NCBI GenBank assembly: GCA_003194525.1
Contig: NBIV01000195.1
Location: 62,001 to 126,000, forward strand
Length of the DNA stretch: 64,000 nucleotides
Origin: Gracilariopsis chorda
Lineage: Eukaryota; Rhodophyta; Florideophyceae; Gracilariales; Gracilariaceae
Direction of reading: 5' to 3'
The notes below the pieces were generated by a model that saw nothing but the letters and a program-made list of their open reading frames with translations, was not told where the DNA came from and ran no database searches. The translations under genes and the position numbers were made by a program. This document shows positions 44,712 through 54,716 of this stretch, piece by piece (positions within the stretch are counted from its first letter, which is position 1; every line of letters begins with the position of its first letter).

Positions 44712-45032
44712 GTGGTTAAAGTCAACAGGCGAGATGCTTTCGGCACTCCGCCAGTGCAGTATGGACCTGAATTCTTCACCAAAAGTGAGGCGTTGCGTCA
44801 TATGGGCGTTTACAGGCACGTACGGGGGCTTCCAAAGCTTTTTCTGGAACAAAGTCTGCGTTTAGGCAACAACATCCCCCTCATGTACATGAACATGCTT
44901 AAGAAAGAAGAGATGGATGGGTGTTCTAGACTGGCTGCAAACTTTGTGCCAACAAATCGGTTCGGACACCCCCAGCCAGGGCATGCAAATCCCACTTTTG
45001 TGGCAAGGACTACCTGCCACTTAAAAAAATAA
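44712..45032 (+). CDS. Unrecognised 106-aa reading frame at the broken edge of Helitron B
   Basis: The ATG at 44712 lies in Helitron-derived sequence, but from about 44765 the DNA has no counterpart in copies A or C. The encoded part EFFTKSEALRHMGVYRHVRG and LRLGNNIPLMYMNMLKKEEM looks like ordinary protein rather than repeat debris. It could be a captured host fragment or another transposon's end. I cannot assign a family, and the frame may be fortuitous. Confidence 0.3.
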   Translation: MVKVNRRDAFGTPPVQYGPEFFTKSEALRHMGVYRHVRGLPKLFLEQSLRLGNNIPLMYMNMLKKEEMDGCSRLAANFVPTNRFGHPQPGHANPTFVARTTCHLKK

Positions 45033-45119
45033 GCAGCAGCAGAAACGTTTACAGATTATTGGCTGCTGCTACCTTTCGGCTGCCACTTCTGGTGAGTGGC
45101 TGTTACTACATAAGTTTGA

Positions 45120-45800
45120 CCCCCTCCGTAGCAGATTGGGTGGCACTGGAGTCATTTACGCAGTGACAGCCAATTGCAATCAAGTGCACTTGAACCGCTA
45201 CGTGTCCTTCAAAAATAACGAACATTAATAGTGGCGCCTTCACTACCATTTCGAATCCGTCCAAGAAATTATGGCTCTGAAGCAGCATGTAGAATCTAGG
45301 TTCCTGTGCTAAGCCAAAGATAGATCCGAAAGCATCTCAACAACCCCCGTACTATCATGGCTAGCTACAACATGAAAAGTGTGCTGCTGACTGACAAGGA
45401 ACGTTGCGCCAAAGAACATTAATGCATATCCCCTACAGGACATGTGAAATTCACTTTGGCACATAAGCTCTCTGCCAACTAAATATTTAGCGGCAGCAGC
45501 AGGAACCCTCAAAGCTTATTGAATTTATGCATGCTGCTGCATGATGACTGTTTTTTGCTGCTGATTGGCTGGCACTGCAAACGAACCAGTTATTCAGCAG
45601 CGGAATGGCTGGCACTGCAGTCATCTGTGCCAGGCCAGCCATTGCAATCAAATGCACTTAGACCACCATGTGTCGGTCGAAAGAATATCACACTTGGGGG
45701 TCTGTCACCAGCATCGTTTTGGATTTAGAAACCACATTCTCTCTCTAACGCAGCATTCAGAATACTGTATGCTGCGCCAAGCCAACGATATATCCAAATT
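45120..45800. repeat. Diverged direct repeat (about 200 bp, two copies)
   Basis: Copies at about 45120-45330 and 45595-45800 share GGCACTGxAGTCAT, GCAATCAAxTGCACTT and a downstream GCCAAxGATAxATCC. A third related segment lies in Helitron A near 35035-35090 (TTGGCACTGCAGTCATTT). It is probably part of the Helitron 5' region or a repeat that these elements share. Confidence 0.5.
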
Positions 45801-46118
45801 CATATTCTTTTATAATTTTTGTAAGGCATTGACATGCACATGAGAGGACGTTCTTGAGTTTATGGATCCGTGGCGACTGGAAAGCGCTTTGTACGTCTCT
45901 GCACGTGTATGCAGAACGGATATCGGCAAAATGCCTCTCTATCGTTTAAAACATTTAAAACATTCAGCAGAGGCTGCAGTAGCGAAGCTTCCAGTTTATA
46001 AGCTGCTGCCGCTGCATGTTGACTGCAAAATTGCTGCTGAATGACTGGCAATACAGCGAATTTGTAGGGCCGTACATTCAGCAGCAGGAACCGGCTGTCA
46101 GTTGCAAAAAGTCAGTGG

Positions 46119-46197
46119 TTGCACTGCGCCACTGCAGTGTATGCCTGGTCACAGACATGACTGCGATAGACGTGTATACTGCACTGGCGCAGTGCCG
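46119..46197. repeat. Palindrome in Helitron C
   Basis: The arms TGCACTGCGCCACTGCAGT and ACTGCACTGGCGCAGTGC flank a loop of about 40 bp. It is equivalent to 34933-34991 in copy A, in inverted orientation. Confidence 0.6.
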
Positions 46198-46363
46198 AAA
46201 GCATCTTGCGTGCTGATCCTAACCGCTTTCTTTATCTCGTACTTCAGGCTTGTCCAATGTCATGGTGTCGTAACCCTTTGCTACTTTTGGTACTGTTTCT
46301 TGCCTGGGACCCAGGCCTGGTCAATCTCTAGTGCAGGTTCGCACAAGAGTAGCCCACTTAGTA

Positions 46364-46795
46364 TTACGGATCTGGAAGTGATCGGGCGCTTTTCTGTGGC
46401 ATACTCGTCGTTTGACGACGATCCAGGATATATAAGGGTTGCCCGGAGGTAATAAGAGCTTGCGGTGCAGGGTCCGGGACGGCCACAGTGTCGTACCTCT
46501 TGGAGCCGGAAAGCATATTTCGCAGTGTGAGTAAAGGCAAATCAAACCTTTCCACCGGAGGCAGGTTAAACATTAAATGGCTTTAAACCCCGCTTGGCAT
46601 ACTCCGCCCGTCAAAGCCCAACAGGAGTGTGTCCAGAGTTCGTGTGTTGCACACGACTGCATTTGGTAAGTATACGTCTTGCAGCATTAATTTAACATGC
46701 AAAATAGGCCCGGTGGGTGTAAAACAACAACCGTCAACCACTTTTTCAATTTCAACCTGTACATTTGTTGGAAAAGTATTGTGTAACTCTGTCAA
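46364..46795 (-). pseudogene. Helitron-borne divergent reading frame, copy C
   Basis: Two open pieces, 46583-46795 (TELHNTFPTNVQVEIEK, VYLPNAVVCNTRTLDTLLLG) and 46364-46573 (FDLPLLTLRNMLSGSKRYD, ILDRRQTTSMPQKSA), together cover the whole protein seen in copy A plus an N-terminal extension. A frameshift separates them, and the stop used in A and B has become CGA, extending the end by a few residues. This is the most complete copy by length. Function not recognised. Confidence 0.6.
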
Positions 46796-46850
46796 AACAT
46801 TTTAGAGAATTAAAAATATAATTGTTCTTCTTCATTTACGGAAATTTTCA

Positions 46851-47580
46851 TGACAAGAGAAGGTCCACTTACAAGCTCCATTGGGCTTTAATCGAGCAAT
46901 GGAGGTGCCCGAACCCAATCTGGAGAGGAAAGTTTGAACACAGGTGGTCCAAGGCAGAAGGCTGGTGATCGCTGCCTCGACAGCAATGGAGCACGGGCAG
47001 GACCTGGAAGATCTCGACGGATACCAGCTCCTCCAGCAGCAAATTAGGAGGCTGTAAACCAAAGCAAATCCCAGGTTCAATGATCCATTGTTCCAGCCAT
47101 GGAAGAAGGTTAAATTCCTCCAGCACTAAGGTTGGTCACAGCAGCACATAGCACAATCACCGCTGGAGCCAGTGCATACGTTTCCACACCGCTATCAACT
47201 TTCTGGTCAACACTTGAATCTCTGGATTTTTTGGGAGGCCTCCTGAGTGACATTACTCTGCCTCTGATGCCTCTCCCTCTCTCACTGATTCCTGCAGAAG
47301 AGATGCCCGTTGCGATGGAAGTGGAAGAGGGAGGGATCACTCCCGCTGTCTCACAGCTTCGTCCGTCGCAGCAGCCGGCTCTTCCATAAGCTGAACAGGA
47401 CGAAGAATAGATGCCCATTGCGATGGAACTCAAAGTGGGTAGGATCACTCCTGCTCCATTACAGCCGCCACAGAAGCCTGCTCTGCCGCAAGCTGAAGCA
47501 AAAGAGCAGATCCCAGTTCCAATGGACGTTGGAGAGGATGATATCAGTCATGCTAACTTATAACCTTACAGCCTCCACAT
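46851..47580 (+). pseudogene. Helitron C N-terminal acidic/proline repeat protein
   Basis: The start MTREGP is followed after stops and frame changes by GARTGPGRSRRIPAPPA (compare GARPGAGRPQRLPAPPS in copy A). Three acidic/proline units follow: PVAMEVEEGGITPAVSQL, PIAMELKVGRITPAPLQP and PVPMDVGEDDISHAN. The number and sequence of units differ between copies, as expected of a tandem array. Confidence 0.65.
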
Positions 47581-47806
47581 AAGTAGCTGCAGCATCCGCA
47601 GCAGCCACAGGAGCAGCTTGATACGATGATATTGCAATCTGCTGGGGTCCTGATCGAGCACTATATCTCGGCTACTATGCCTGGAATCCTGGAGCAGCTC
47701 AGCTATGGAATGCCTCAGCCATCCGTGCAAGCGTGCCAGATATTGAACTTCCCACTGGGGGTCCAGGCTGATGAAGAAGATGCGGCGACCACTTTCACAC
47801 GATCTT

Positions 47807-50800
47807 CTACTGCCAATAAACTTTGTACTCATCAAATCCATCCTCAATGTCCTGAATCACTGCCTCACTGCTTGCCTTTGCCATACCATAGTCCATTACG
47901 CTCTTATATGCTGCTCTGAGTCTTTTGAACTCCCCGTAAGAGCAACGGACACCAGTATTTTTGGCACCCTGCAATGATTTGGAAGAGAATGGCCGGATCC
48001 TACCGTTTACTGGTGGGTCTTGCAGCAGTATAGATTTTGGAGTTGGTGAGCTGCTTTGTATTCCGTTCTTGGGAGCTCCAAGTCTTTCGTTATGAACGGC
48101 AGGGAGTGTGGTATGGCTGTCGTCGGTCTCCAGTCGAGACGTTACCCTTTTGGAGGAATCTCGATATCTCTGAATTCCATCTATGCTGAAACCAGCATGT
48201 GAAATTATTTGCTGCTCCAGTGACTGCTTTCCTCTTTCCCTCGTCAGAATGTTTTCCTCTACAGTTTGTTCCAAAATCAGGCAATACACATTTACAGGCT
48301 TCGTTTGTCCAATACGATGCGCACGGTCTTGGGCTTGATTATCAATCGCACGGTTGTAGTCAGAGTCATAGAAAATCACCATGTCGGGACCAGTTCAGTT
48401 AATCCCAACGCCTCTTGCACGATTGGTTAGTATCATACAGAGAATTCTTGTATCAGAGTTAAACCGTTCCAACACTCTTTGTCTCTCGTCAGTCTTTTTT
48501 GTAGCATCCAAGAGAAGGTATCGACAGAAATGGAGATTTAGAAATGATTCCAGAAATTCAAGCATTCTCTTCATCTGTGTGAAGATTAATGCACGCAACA
48601 TCAGAAACTTAAGCTCACGTAACAAGAGATCTAGAGTTTGTAGCTTACTGCAGTCCCATTGCGTAAGTATAGAGTTTGGAATCTTCATCTGACTTTGAAC
48701 TTCAAATTCACGAGAAAGAGCACATAGTCCCGATAATGCCCAAAAACAGGTCTCAAAACCTGTCTCGTTCACGATAGCGTGACATATCATCCCCATGAAA
48801 ACGAGGTTCAACTGCGAGCACGATTACTCTGGTAGTGCAGCACACAAAACCATTAGCTATTGGTTTAGAATGTTCTACTACTTTTTCGATGGAACGAACC
48901 AATGAAGGTCGAGGGGTATCCCACAAATATTTTAAAGGGGAATCTTTCCGAAGCTCATGAAACAAGGACGAAACCGTCATCGAATATATACCACGTAAAT
49001 CCTGTCCAAGAAGCGCCCGTTTTCTGATCCTTATTGCATACAACAAAACGTAGTTGTGCAGAGTAGCATGGCGAGATGCGGTCCTTCGATGTTGGGCACG
49101 TTGAAAACCGGTTCGAAAGTCCAAGCTCTCTTGGGACTCATACAGAGATTGTAAACATTTAGGACTATCCATTGCGTCTCACATTACCTTTACGGCCGAT
49201 ATACGTTCCAGTTCTTCTTCATACCACTTGAAAGACACGTTGTGCTCCTTGTACTGAGAATCTAAACCCATAAGATGCATTCTTAAGTAATGTGTTGGAT
49301 TATCTTCAATCGATCGTGCCACTATCGTAGGCACGGGCAGTACTAGAAAATGGAGATAACATTGGACGCCCTTCGAAAATGTCGGGGTGGTTACAGACTT
49401 TTCGTAGTTGAAACAGAACATTCATAACTTCAAGCATATCTTTTGACTTCAGTGTTTCTTGGGAGTCACCTCGAGCCATGACATATTCATAAAGCGGCTG
49501 TTGCCGTTTGCTCAGACGACATAATATTATGTGTTCTGACTTGAGCAGTAACCCTTTCTCAACATCTTTCTTCAACCGACGAAGCAAGAAAGGGCGAAAA
49601 ATGGCGTGTAGAGTGCAGACTGTTTCAGACTTACCATTGTTGAGGTCTTTTTCTGCTTCTACGACTTCAATAAGAGGTTTCTAAAACGTATCCCTGAACC
49701 ATGAATGGCTTTAGAATGGTTTGGTCATCAAGAAATGCATTAAACCCAAACCTCCATAATAGAATTCTCCAGAGGAGTACCTGTTAGCAACAGACAATGT
49801 CTCGATGAGAATATTAATAGTGTTTGCCACCTATAATACTAAAAGTTCTTGATGTTATGGGCCTCATCCAAGATCACGTAATACCACTTTTTCTTACTTA
49901 ATATAATTGAATCTTGCACTGCCAGGGTGTAGGAGGTGATACAAACATGAAGCATATCAGGCCTTGTCCAACCGCGGTGTTTCGCTGTTCGTTTCTTGAC
50001 AGAGCTAAAATACGTCAAGACTTTGAATTCTGGCAGCCATTTCTTCAAATCTACTTCCCAGTTCACCATAACTGAGGTCAAAACAACAATGAGGTGTGGA
50101 CACCTCATCCCTTTCCCAACAGCCAACCATGCCAAGAGAGCAATAGTCTAAATCATGTTTTCAAGTCCCATATCATCCGCTAGTATTCAATTGATTGTTT
50201 TGCGCCAAAGCGTCAGTAGCCATTCCAAACGTCTTCCTTGGTAATCTCGAAGATTTCCACGAAATAGCTTACCTGTTAAATGAGTACTCGAGTCATGCTT
50301 TCGAACGACATGAAAAGGAAACGCTTTAGCGTTCTCTACAACTCTTGAGAGTTCCTTGACCTGCCCTTTTCCCTGAACCGATGCTGAATGGTTAGAATTG
50401 CCATTAGTTTGTGGTTCCAACAAACAGGGCGATTCTCTGGAAGGATGCGTACGATGCTCTTTTCTAATCTTTGTACACTGTCGATTCATTGAAAAGTACT
50501 TCTATACCCTGCCAGAATTAGTGTTACGGTCTTTGATTACATGTTCAGTATTTTCAAATGACATGTTACACCTTTCCTGACCAATTACCTTTCCTGCATC
50601 ATCTTCCTTAACCCCATTCTTTACCGGAAAGAAGTGTGGATTTTGTATCATTGTTCGCATCCGTAAACAGAGTGGAATCTTTTGGCTCATCCTGTGGTTT
50701 CAGGTGTACCATCTGATCTGCTCTATACACATCAGGGTCTAAAAAATCTCTTCAATGCTTGCTACTACCTCTTCGGCCGGTCTTTGACCCTCGTGCACAT

Positions 50801-51790
50801 CTGCCACGTCCTCAGGCTCCACAGCTCTTATTGTCTCTTCATCATCGACAACTTCATCCCAGGATGTAGGCTCACTCAGGTCTGAATCTTCGTCGTCTTT
50901 CTCCAACGCTGTGCTCGAGCTCTTTTCCGAAAAATACTTCTGCGGATCAATACCCGGATAACGAAGTAAGTCCTCTAGTGGCATATCAGCCTGAGCTTGT
51001 AATGTACGCAACTAGTTTGGATCCCTTTGTTCTTCTGCTTCTGCAATGGCCATAGTTGTTTCATCATCGAAACCATCAGTGTGGCCTTCGGCAGAGTTAC
51101 TAGCAGGACTTAAGAATTCAGAGTCACAATCATCTTCTTTGCTGTTGCCAGGACTCGGAACATATCTTATGACGCAGACAATGGATGTAGACTGTTCTCG
51201 TAGACAATTTCCTTCAGGACTATATTCTGGAAGAAGATCACCATCTGCCCTATCCCCGGTATGGCTCTCAACGCTTCCGCTACCAAATGATACATGATTT
51301 AACACATTGCAGGCATCCTTGTGATGGTTAGCTGAAGGAGAGACTCGGGGCGTAGATGCAAGCTCTGATGAGAACGCTCCGGTTTTCTGAACCAGGCCCA
51401 TGAGTTTAGATCGCCTTTCCTTGCCCTGCTGGGCATTAAAGTTTAAAGCGGCTCTGTAATCAAAAATCTACCATACTTGCCTCCAAACCCTCGAGAAATT
51501 CTTTGCCATAGAAGTTGCAAGTTTTCGAATTCGTTGCAATTCTTCTACTTGAGCTTTAGCTTCACGACATCTCCGCTGATTGTGGTAGTGTACAACCACC
51601 TTTTCAATCTTTCTCGCCATTTACATTTTCCACTTGCGCTCTCCGATGGAATCGGTACCCAAACGTACTGCGTCTTCCAGAACATAATGGAATTCGGATC
51701 AATAAAGGGAATATCATGAACAAGCCATGCCCATTGCTTTGCATTACACAGAATTCGCCGCTTCCTACAGAGATTGTGTTACTATGCAGC
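47807..51790 (-). pseudogene. SWR1/SRCAP-type SNF2 chromatin remodeller pseudogene
   Basis: On the minus strand: an HSA domain near 51420-51780 (VVVHYHNQRRCREAKAQVEE, TSMAKNFSRVWRQV followed by a stop); an acidic linker with the SWR1-type ADMPLEDLLRYPG (50739-51011); the helicase start (LFRGNLRDYQGRRLEWLLTL, 50187-50489); a ruined ATP loop (DDMGLENMI then a stop, where DEMGLGKTIQ is expected); LIVVLTSVMVNWEVDLKKW; the DEAH box (VILDEAHNIKNF, 49857-49868); LLLTGTPLEN; RRLKKDVEKGLLLKSEH; and the second lobe (LIFTQMKRMLEFLE, QAQDRAHRIGQTKPVNVY, 47807-48811). Intact relatives exchange H2A.Z into nucleosomes. At least a dozen stops or frameshifts make this copy dead. The Helitron C fragment abuts its 3' end. 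Confidence 0.85.
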
Positions 51791-52710
51791 TCTGTCTGAC
51801 TCAAAAGGTGCTTTGAGGTTGTCCAAAACTCCTTCAAACAAAGCTTTTTCTTTCGCACTAACGCCTTCTTCCAACATATCCTTCATCTGCACTATCGCTT
51901 CCAGCACAGACGTAGTAGAGCGAGCTTGTGCCTCCATAACTTCAAACTGTAGCCGTCGCTTTTCCAGTTGTTCTAATTCAGCTGGAACCTTTTGCTGATG
52001 CTTTAAGGCCAATACCAGCCCATCTAACCCAACAAAATTAACATCATGCACATCTCGCTTTGGTCTATTCTGTTGGTCACGTATAAACTCATTTCCTCCA
52101 AATCTGTATGGGTTGACCCCAGACCCCACCTCTTCTTCCCGTTGAGCATCATTCTTCAATGCAGAGGTACCAAACGATTTCAAAATAGGAGGTAGCTGCA
52201 GAATGCAGTACCCGTACGTACTATATGCTTTGTCGTCTGCAAAACTAGCGAACGATTCTGGATCCCCTTGCCCCGACGCCTCAAATTTTGCTAAGCATTG
52301 ACCATATACGCTTTTGAATTTTTGGATTCTTTAACGCACCATCTTCACGAATATAGAGACGCTCAGCAGGCTTGAGCATACATATATCATCCGATGTGAT
52401 AGCTCCCGAAAGATTTGTGTTTGCAGCAGGTTTGAAGGAAATGTCACTAAATAGAGGCGCGATTTGTTACTCCATGGATCTTCATTTTGCCGATCAAGCT
52501 ACTCTCTGGTTAAGCACTCTATCAGTTTCGTTCTTGCTGCCTTCATACGTGGGTCTGCAAAGACCTGAACCAGTCTACCATTTTCTGCGGCCTCAAAAGC
52601 GGGGGTTCGACTTTCGCTAGGAGACGAGTTGTTGTAAAAGGATTGTAACGATGGTTGTCCCACGACAGCTTTATCTCTGATCAGTTGCGGTGCATCTCCT
52701 TGAATTAATC
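51782..52710 (-). pseudogene. Unrecognised decayed reading frame with C-terminal helix
   Basis: A continuous coding trace runs DAPQLIRDKAVVGQPSLQSF, TPAFEAAENGRLVQVFADPR, then a stop after ECLTRE, AERLYIREDGALKN, and the open part (51782-52183) with SGVNPYRFGGNEF, VGLDGLVLALKHQQKVPAEL and a long charged helix EQLEKRRLQFEVMEAQARST. One in-frame stop and at least one frameshift are present. The style is that of transposon accessory proteins, but I do not recognise the family. It could also be an upstream neighbour of the remodeller gene. Confidence 0.5.
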
Positions 52711-52719
52711 ATTCTGCTC

Positions 52720-53540
52720 CCTACCAGATTCAGATTTATTTATACGAACTGTCGTATGGGGTAAGTCTTGGATGTGAGTAGAAACATTGTTAGAACTGGG
52801 TGCTCCGTTATGCATTACCTGAACAAGATGCGACGCGCTTATTTGCCATTATACCATTTTCATGGATATAATTTGCGCTTTCTCTCTATCTTTGCGTTAA
52901 TGGCCCCGCGAAATTTGGGCACCTTCAACGCTTTCTTACATTTGAGTTGCGAAAGGTGTAGGCATGAAGTTGATTGCAAGCTTCATGGAGCAGTTTTAGA
53001 GGTGGCTGAGTACGGGGTCCAATGTCATGCCTACTTGATGGCTGCGGATCAGAGTTTGTCATGCTCGTACTAGCGGTTGTTCGTCATTCATAAATTTCGG
53101 CAAGAAAGAGATCATACTCATTGAAATCACGCAGTTTTAGGTTTTTCATTTGGACTTGTCGGGTGGAAACTGGTTTTTGACTGAATGCAATTGTAAAGTG
53201 TATTCTTCGTACGTTCAACATTCGTCTAATGTAGGAAAAAAAATCGTGCTCCCTACATTAAACGAAATATTGAAAGGTTGGGAGACAACTTATAAATGCC
53301 TGATTGCTCGAGAATCGTTTTCCAGTTTCGTTTCGTTTCATTTAATAAATCATAGAACGCCCCATAGTATTCTCAGAAAAACATCCACATGCCGAAGTTC
53401 TGCCACGTTTAGTGCAAACTCTTTCTGAAATGTTTTATACTGTCCATTGCTGGATTGCACTTGCGTTATTTTCTTCTTCATTTTCCAAGTAGGGTTTACA
53501 GCGATGCCGTCCGTTGATCGTGCCTCGTTGCGGCCCGAGA
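52720..53540. other. Intergenic, no gene recognised
   Basis: Short frames only. I find no family motif, repeat or RNA gene. Confidence 0.4.
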
Positions 53541-53544
53541 CCTA

Positions 53545-53855
53545 ATTCTGGTGGAGCTCGCCTCAACCCTGCGGGTGCACATTAAATTCTGGTAGAGTAC
53601 GCAAGGACGGTAGAGGCGCTCTTCGAAGCGCTGGGGAGCCCGCCTTAACGCCAGGGGAGCTCGCGGGAGCCGCTGGCAGTGCTCGTCACCACGCCAGAGG
53701 AGCTCGACAGAACACTAGGGCCGCTCGTCCGAACGTTGGCGAGCCCCGCGAAAACGCCATGGTGCGGGGGTGCTCGCCAGAACGCCCGGGGTGTCTTAAA
53801 AACGCTTGGAGAGGTCGCTAATACGCATGAGGTGCTCTTAGAGGAGCCAGAGGTT
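53545..53855 (+). repeat. 21-bp tandem repeat array encoding degenerate heptads
   Basis: About a dozen units of roughly GG(A/T)GCTCGCCAGAACGC follow each other every 21 bp. In one plus-strand frame they read as 7-residue units of the type G-A-R-Q-N-x-R (for example ARGARQNTRAARPNVGEP). This is the same period and composition as the SGGARAN heptads at the start of the Helitron proteins, so it is probably the start of a fourth, otherwise unrecognisable Helitron protein. Two stops near its left end show decay. Confidence 0.65.
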
Positions 53856-53869
53856 GCCTTCAGGAGAAG

Positions 53870-54320
53870 AAATGCCACGGAAATGTAGAACTGGTATACT
53901 ACAGCCCCGAGATGCAAAGTTTGTGAATGAAAGCGGCGCCAATGTACAGGAACCAAGTATTAACGTCATTGATTCCTCAACCTCTGTGCCTCTATTGGTT
54001 GCTCCATTGCCTCCAGGGTTTTTCCTCTGCCTATGCTGCCTGTTTTCCCCCCCCGCCCGTGCCAATTTGCAAATCTTCCACCACCTCCACCATCTTCTCT
54101 TCCATCTTCGGCAATTTCTTCGTCTCAAATTACGGCAGGTCCGCCACCTGCTCAAGCTGATGGGACTGAAGTTCCAGGAAATGGCGCCCCATGTCTGTTG
54201 CTGAGGTTGGGGGTACTCGAGTTCGATCAGACACCTGCCAGTGTTTCTGGTTTATTGGGCCCTCAGAGTCTCTCTTATAGGACCCCTGGCTTGCTACTAA
54301 CATTTAATACCTAGGATGCG
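53870..54320 (+). pseudogene. Proline-rich continuation of the 21-bp repeat reading frame
   Basis: Downstream of the heptad array a proline-rich stretch is readable (LPPPPPSSLPSSAISSSQI, TAGPPPAQADGTEVPGNG at 54033-54314). A proline-rich zone follows the heptads in Helitron A too. Homology is too weak for certainty. Confidence 0.3.
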
Positions 54321-54716
54321 CATTGTAAAGCGCAAAAAGAGGTATCAGACCAACCAGGATAGTTCTGTCCGAATCCAGATGAATTCAGAGGTTGCCCGCT
54401 TGGGTAACCACTTCAGTCTGCCTGATTGCGTGTACATCACCACACCATATTCTGGTGCGGCCTAGTCAAGTTCATTGGACTAGGTCATGATGACGTAGGC
54501 AGGGCGTCCCCAACGTTCTCTGTTTCGACGTCAGCTGTTCAGCATGGCTTGGATGAAACGCAAGTCACAACGAGAAACTTACATCATGCTTGCTTCATAG
54601 GCAAGGACCAAGAAGAGTCCGCATATGGTGAAAACAGTTTTCAATAACCTGAGAAACGTTTTATTCAGTCGACTGAAATCCTCAGATTCCGGAATGAGTA
54701 TCATCCGAGAAAGTAC

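Larger units (their letters stand above)
40240..44765 (-). mobile_element. Helitron B (helicase core retained, Rep deleted)
   Basis: Its order follows Helitron A. At the left end the motif CGCAGAATTCC (40245-40275) parallels the terminal hairpin of A. Going right come PIF1 helicase pieces, a cysteine-region remnant (42688-42990) and the N-terminal MTREGPNTNSDG protein starting at 44082. The middle of Rep is absent: IQPKSEVV (matching A near 32800) is followed within about 30 residues by LINRTETALR (matching A near 30920). The right part again carries the divergent reading frame. Homology with A stops at 44765, in the loop of the palindrome. Confidence 0.75.
46110..47810 (+). mobile_element. 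Helitron C: 5' fragment in opposite orientation
   Basis: This copy retains the palindrome, the divergent frame (minus, 46364-46795) and the start of the N-terminal protein (MTREGP at 46851 on plus). It stops at about 47810, directly against the 3' end of the SWR1-like pseudogene. Nothing of Rep or helicase remains. It faces copy B head to head. Confidence 0.7.

Noticed and set aside
47807..51790. Stop codons of the remodeller gene as evidence for a reassigned genetic code
   Set aside because: All three stop codons appear inside it together with frameshifts, while the bestrophin, the two paralogues and copia-1 use the standard code and end normally.
53545..53855. Regular 21-bp repeats considered as a CRISPR-like array
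   Set aside because: There are no unique spacers between constant repeats; the units are contiguous, diverged and fit a coding heptad.
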